Assembly: GCF_023072595.1 (NCBI RefSeq)
Contig: NZ_JALLGK010000001.1
Coordinates: forward strand, 1,116,001 to 1,180,000
Length of the DNA: 64,000 bases
Origin: Streptomyces sp. XM4193
GTDB lineage: Bacteria > Actinomycetota > Actinomycetes > Streptomycetales > Streptomycetaceae
Reading direction: 5' to 3'
The notes below the pieces were generated by a model. It saw only the letters and a program-made list of their open reading frames with translations, did not search any database and had not been told where the DNA came from. Of the stretch, positions 61,770 through 64,000 are shown one piece after another. A program made the translations under genes and the position numbers. Numbering within the stretch: the first letter of the stretch is position 1; every line of letters starts with the position of its first letter.

Positions 61770-64000
61770 ATGCGCGTGAGTAACTGGACCGACGGCAAGC
61801 GACAGGCGCCGCCTCCGCTGGAGGGGAACGTCGTCGCCACCGTCACGGGCGGCACCGTGGTGTGGTTCGTTCTCTTCCTCGTCCAACTCCCCTTCTACGG
61901 CTGGTTCGCGGACCGCGGCCACACCTGGTGGGTCTGGACGCCGCTGGCCGGCACCGCCCTCGGGCTGATCGGCCTCTGGTACGTACGCCGCCGCGCCGCC
62001 GCCATCGCGCGCGCGGAACGCGCCGAGGCGGAACGCCCCCGGGCGGCCGGCGCGGAGGCGGACGAGGCGGACGAGGCGGGCGAGGCGGACGGGATCGCCG
62101 GGGGCGCGGAGGCCGCCGGGGTCGTCGGGCCGGACTTCGCCCGTACCGGGCTCAGCTCCGCGCAGGTCGCCGAACGCGTGGCGCGCGGCGAGGTCAACGA
62201 CGTACCCGTACGTTCCTCCCGCTCCACCGGCGAGATCGTCCGTGCGAACGTCTTCACCCGGTTCAACGCGATCATCGGCGTCCTCTTCGCCATCATCCTG
62301 GTCGTCGGGCCCATCCAGGACGGCCTGTTCGGCTTCGTGATCATCGCCAACACCGGTATCGGCATCATCCAGGAGCTGCGGGCCAAGCGGACTCTGGACA
62401 ACCTCGCGGTCATCGGTGAGGCCAAGCCGAAGGTCCGGCGCGACGGCACGAGCGTGGAGGTGCCGACCGGCGAGATCGTGCTCGGCGACCTGGTCGAGCT
62501 GGCCCCGGGCGACAAGGTCGTGGTGGACGGCGTGGTCGTCGGCGCCGACAACATGGAGATCGACGAGTCCCTGCTCACCGGCGAGGCCGACCCCGTCGTC
62601 AAGCAGCCCGGCGACACCGTGATGTCCGGCAGCTTCGTCGTCGCGGGCGGCGGCTCGTTCACCGCGACCAAGGTCGGCAAGGAGGCGTACGCCGCACAAC
62701 TGGCCGAGGAGGCCTCCCGCTTCACGCTCGTCCACTCCGAACTGCGCAGCGGCATCTCGCAGATCCTGAAATACATCACGTACATGCTGGTCCCGGCCGC
62801 GATCGGGCTCATCATCAGCCAGATGGTCGTGGAGAGCCGGGGCGCCGACGAGGCGATCCGGCGCATGGTCGCCGGCATCGTGCCGATGGTCCCCGAAGGG
62901 CTCGTGCTGCTCACCTCGGTCGCCTTCGCGATCGGTGTGATCCGGCTGGGACGTCAGCAGTGCCTGGTGCAGGAGCTGCCCGCGATCGAGGGCCTGGCCC
63001 GCGTCGACGTGGTCTGCCTCGACAAGACCGGCACCCTCACCGAGGGCGGCATGGACGTCACCGAGGTGCGGGGGCTGAACGGCGTCGACGAGGAGCGGGT
63101 GCGCGAGGTGCTCGCCGCCGTCGGCGACTCCGACCCGCGCCCCAACGCGAGCCTCCAGGCGATCATCGACGCCTGTCCCGCGCAGGACGCGAGCGGCTGG
63201 CGGTGCGAGAGCGCGCTGCCGTTCTCCTCCGCCCGCAAGTACAGCGGCGCGGTCCTCACCGACCCGCGGGGAGAGACCGCGACCTGGCTCCTGGGCGCCC
63301 CCGACGTGCTGCTGCCCGCGGACGACCCGCGGCTCACCGAGATCGACGAACTCAACGCCCAGGGCCTGCGGATCCTGCTGCTCGCCCGAGGCACCCGCCC
63401 GCTGGACCACCCCGCCGTCGCCGACGGCGTCGAGCCCACCGGACTCGTCGTGGTGGAGCAGCGGCTGCGCCCCGAGGCCGCCGACACCCTGCGCTACTTC
63501 GAGGAGCAGGACGTCGCCGCCAAGGTGATCTCCGGCGACAACGCCGTCTCCGTGGGCGCCGTCGCCGGCAAGCTCCAACTCCCCGGCGCCGACGACCCGG
63601 TGGACGCCCGCCGGATGCCGCAGGGCAAGGAGGAGATGGCCGCCGCCATCGAACGCGGCGCCGTCTTCGGCCGGGTCAGCCCCCAGCAGAAGCGGGAGAT
63701 GGTCGGCGCGCTCCAGGCCAAGGGCCACGATGTGGCCATGACCGGCGACGGCGTCAACGACGTGCTGGCCCTGAAGGACGCCGACATCGGTGTCGCCATG
63801 GGCAGCGGCTCGGAGGCGGCCAAGTCCGTCTCGCAGATCGTGCTGCTGAACAACAGCTTCGCCACCCTCCCCTCGGTCGTCGCCGAGGGCCGACGGGTCA
63901 TCGGCAACATCGAACGGGTCGCCAACCTCTTCCTGACCAAGACCGTCTACTCGGTGCTGCTCGCCGTCCTGGTGATCGCCTGGCAGATCCCGTACCCGTT
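61770..64000 (+). CDS. DUF2530 domain fused to a P-type (CtpE-like) cation ATPase, 3' end outside window
   Basis: This frame is open from ATG 61770 to the end of the window (743 codons). Residues 1-80 match DUF2530: '[34 protein letters not shown]', two membrane helices. Residues 80-118 are an Ala/Glu/Gly linker. From about residue 120 it is a P-type ATPase: '[20 protein letters not shown]', actuator loop TGE (270-272), '[17 protein letters not shown]', phosphorylation motif '[10 protein letters not shown]' (D418) and '[17 protein letters not shown]' (658 on). 'PEGL' resembles mycobacterial CtpE, linked to calcium. No ATG, GTG or TTG lies between the domains, so the ATPase must be made as a fusion. 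Confidence 0.9.
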   Translation, partial: MRVSNWTDGKRQAPPPLEGNVVATVTGGTVVWFVLFLVQLPFYGWFADRGHTWWVWTPLAGTALGLIGLWYVRRRAAAIARAERAEAERPRAAGAEADEADEAGEADGIAGGAEAAGVVGPDFARTGLSSAQVAERVARGEVNDVPVRSSRSTGEIVRANVFTRFNAIIGVLFAIILVVGPIQDGLFGFVIIANTGIGIIQELRAKRTLDNLAVIGEAKPKVRRDGTSVEVPTGEIVLGDLVELAPGDKVVVDGVVVGADNMEIDESLLTGEADPVVKQPGDTVMSGSFVVAGGGSFTATKVGKEAYAAQLAEEASRFTLVHSELRSGISQILKYITYMLVPAAIGLIISQMVVESRGADEAIRRMVAGIVPMVPEGLVLLTSVAFAIGVIRLGRQQCLVQELPAIEGLARVDVVCLDKTGTLTEGGMDVTEVRGLNGVDEERVREVLAAVGDSDPRPNASLQAIIDACPAQDASGWRCESALPFSSARKYSGAVLTDPRGETATWLLGAPDVLLPADDPRLTEIDELNAQGLRILLLARGTRPLDHPAVADGVEPTGLVVVEQRLRPEAADTLRYFEEQDVAAKVISGDNAVSVGAVAGKLQLPGADDPVDARRMPQGKEEMAAAIERGAVFGRVSPQQKREMVGALQAKGHDVAMTGDGVNDVLALKDADIGVAMGSGSEAAKSVSQIVLLNNSFATLPSVVAEGRRVIGNIERVANLFLTKTVYSVLLAVLVIAWQIPYP

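Noticed and set aside
59871..63728. A minus-strand frame of 1285 codons across the permease and ATPase genes
   Set aside because: It runs antisense to the P-type ATPase and out of frame with the permease; its Asp/Val/Gly-rich product resembles no family.

Overview
This very GC-rich window has short intergenic gaps, frequent GTG and TTG starts, and many genes of actinomycete type (DUF3263, DUF3027, DUF2771, DUF4031, MqnB/MqnD, XPB helicase, secretory lipases). It is chromosomal core sequence from a Streptomyces-like actinomycete. No transposase, integrase, rRNA or tRNA gene was recognised. The window opens inside a solute-binding protein gene and closes inside a P-type ATPase gene.

Layout. 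1-4.7 kb: end of an ABC solute-binding protein, a DUF3263 protein, and genes for compatible-solute synthesis (otsB, otsA and a glucosyl-3-phosphoglycerate synthase). 4.8-6.7 kb: a SAM riboswitch in front of a threonine-synthase-like gene that overlaps a MoaD/ThiS-type sulfur-carrier gene; together they look like a sulfur-carrier-dependent homocysteine route rather than threonine synthesis. 6.7-9.7 kb: stress genes (CspA-type protein; groEL2 behind a doubled CIRCE operator). 9.8-15.3 kb: alanine/sodium symporter, acetyltransferase, a divergent methyltransferase/XRE-cupin pair with His-rich N-termini, and a MerR regulator. 15.6-18.7 kb: two paralogous secreted lipases with matching promoters and operators. 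19.3-21.9 kb: murQ and an RpiR-type regulator. 22-25 kb: a CxxC protein with an insert, DUF4031, an MFS exporter and a small decaying type I-E-like CRISPR array without cas genes. 25-38.9 kb: DinB-like and HD proteins, cutC, a HelD-type RNA polymerase-binding helicase, XPB helicase, a helicase-associated/WYL protein, and membrane and HAD proteins. 39-43.3 kb: a two-part cold-shock protein and a minus-strand MFS/lipoprotein/mqnB/mqnD cluster of the futalosine menaquinone pathway. 43.6-49.4 kb: DUF3027, a giant sacsin-like GHKL ATPase, and serC. 49.6-56.6 kb: PPOX protein, ABC drug exporter with divergent TetR, secreted and SGNH proteins, aldo/keto reductase. 56.6-64 kb: a 29-residue membrane peptide, 2'-5' RNA ligase, MarR-MFS pair, an RHH-like protein, an AzgA-type purine permease, and a P-type ATPase fused in frame behind a DUF2530 domain.

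Recurring themes. Several intergenic spacers hold short tandem repeats whose periods are multiples of three (9, 15, 18 bp), and several proteins carry low-complexity His/Gly/Pro/Ala inserts or tails. Amino-sugar control appears repeatedly: murQ with RpiR, and two elements resembling the DasR (dre) site, one overlapping the cutC start and one in an otherwise empty spacer. Clear regulatory inverted repeats sit in front of groEL2, the XRE and MerR genes, both lipases, the TetR/ABC pair, the aldo/keto reductase and the MarR gene.

Starts were chosen by family N-termini, Shine-Dalgarno spacing and overlaps. Family names come from recognising motifs by eye; no database search was run.
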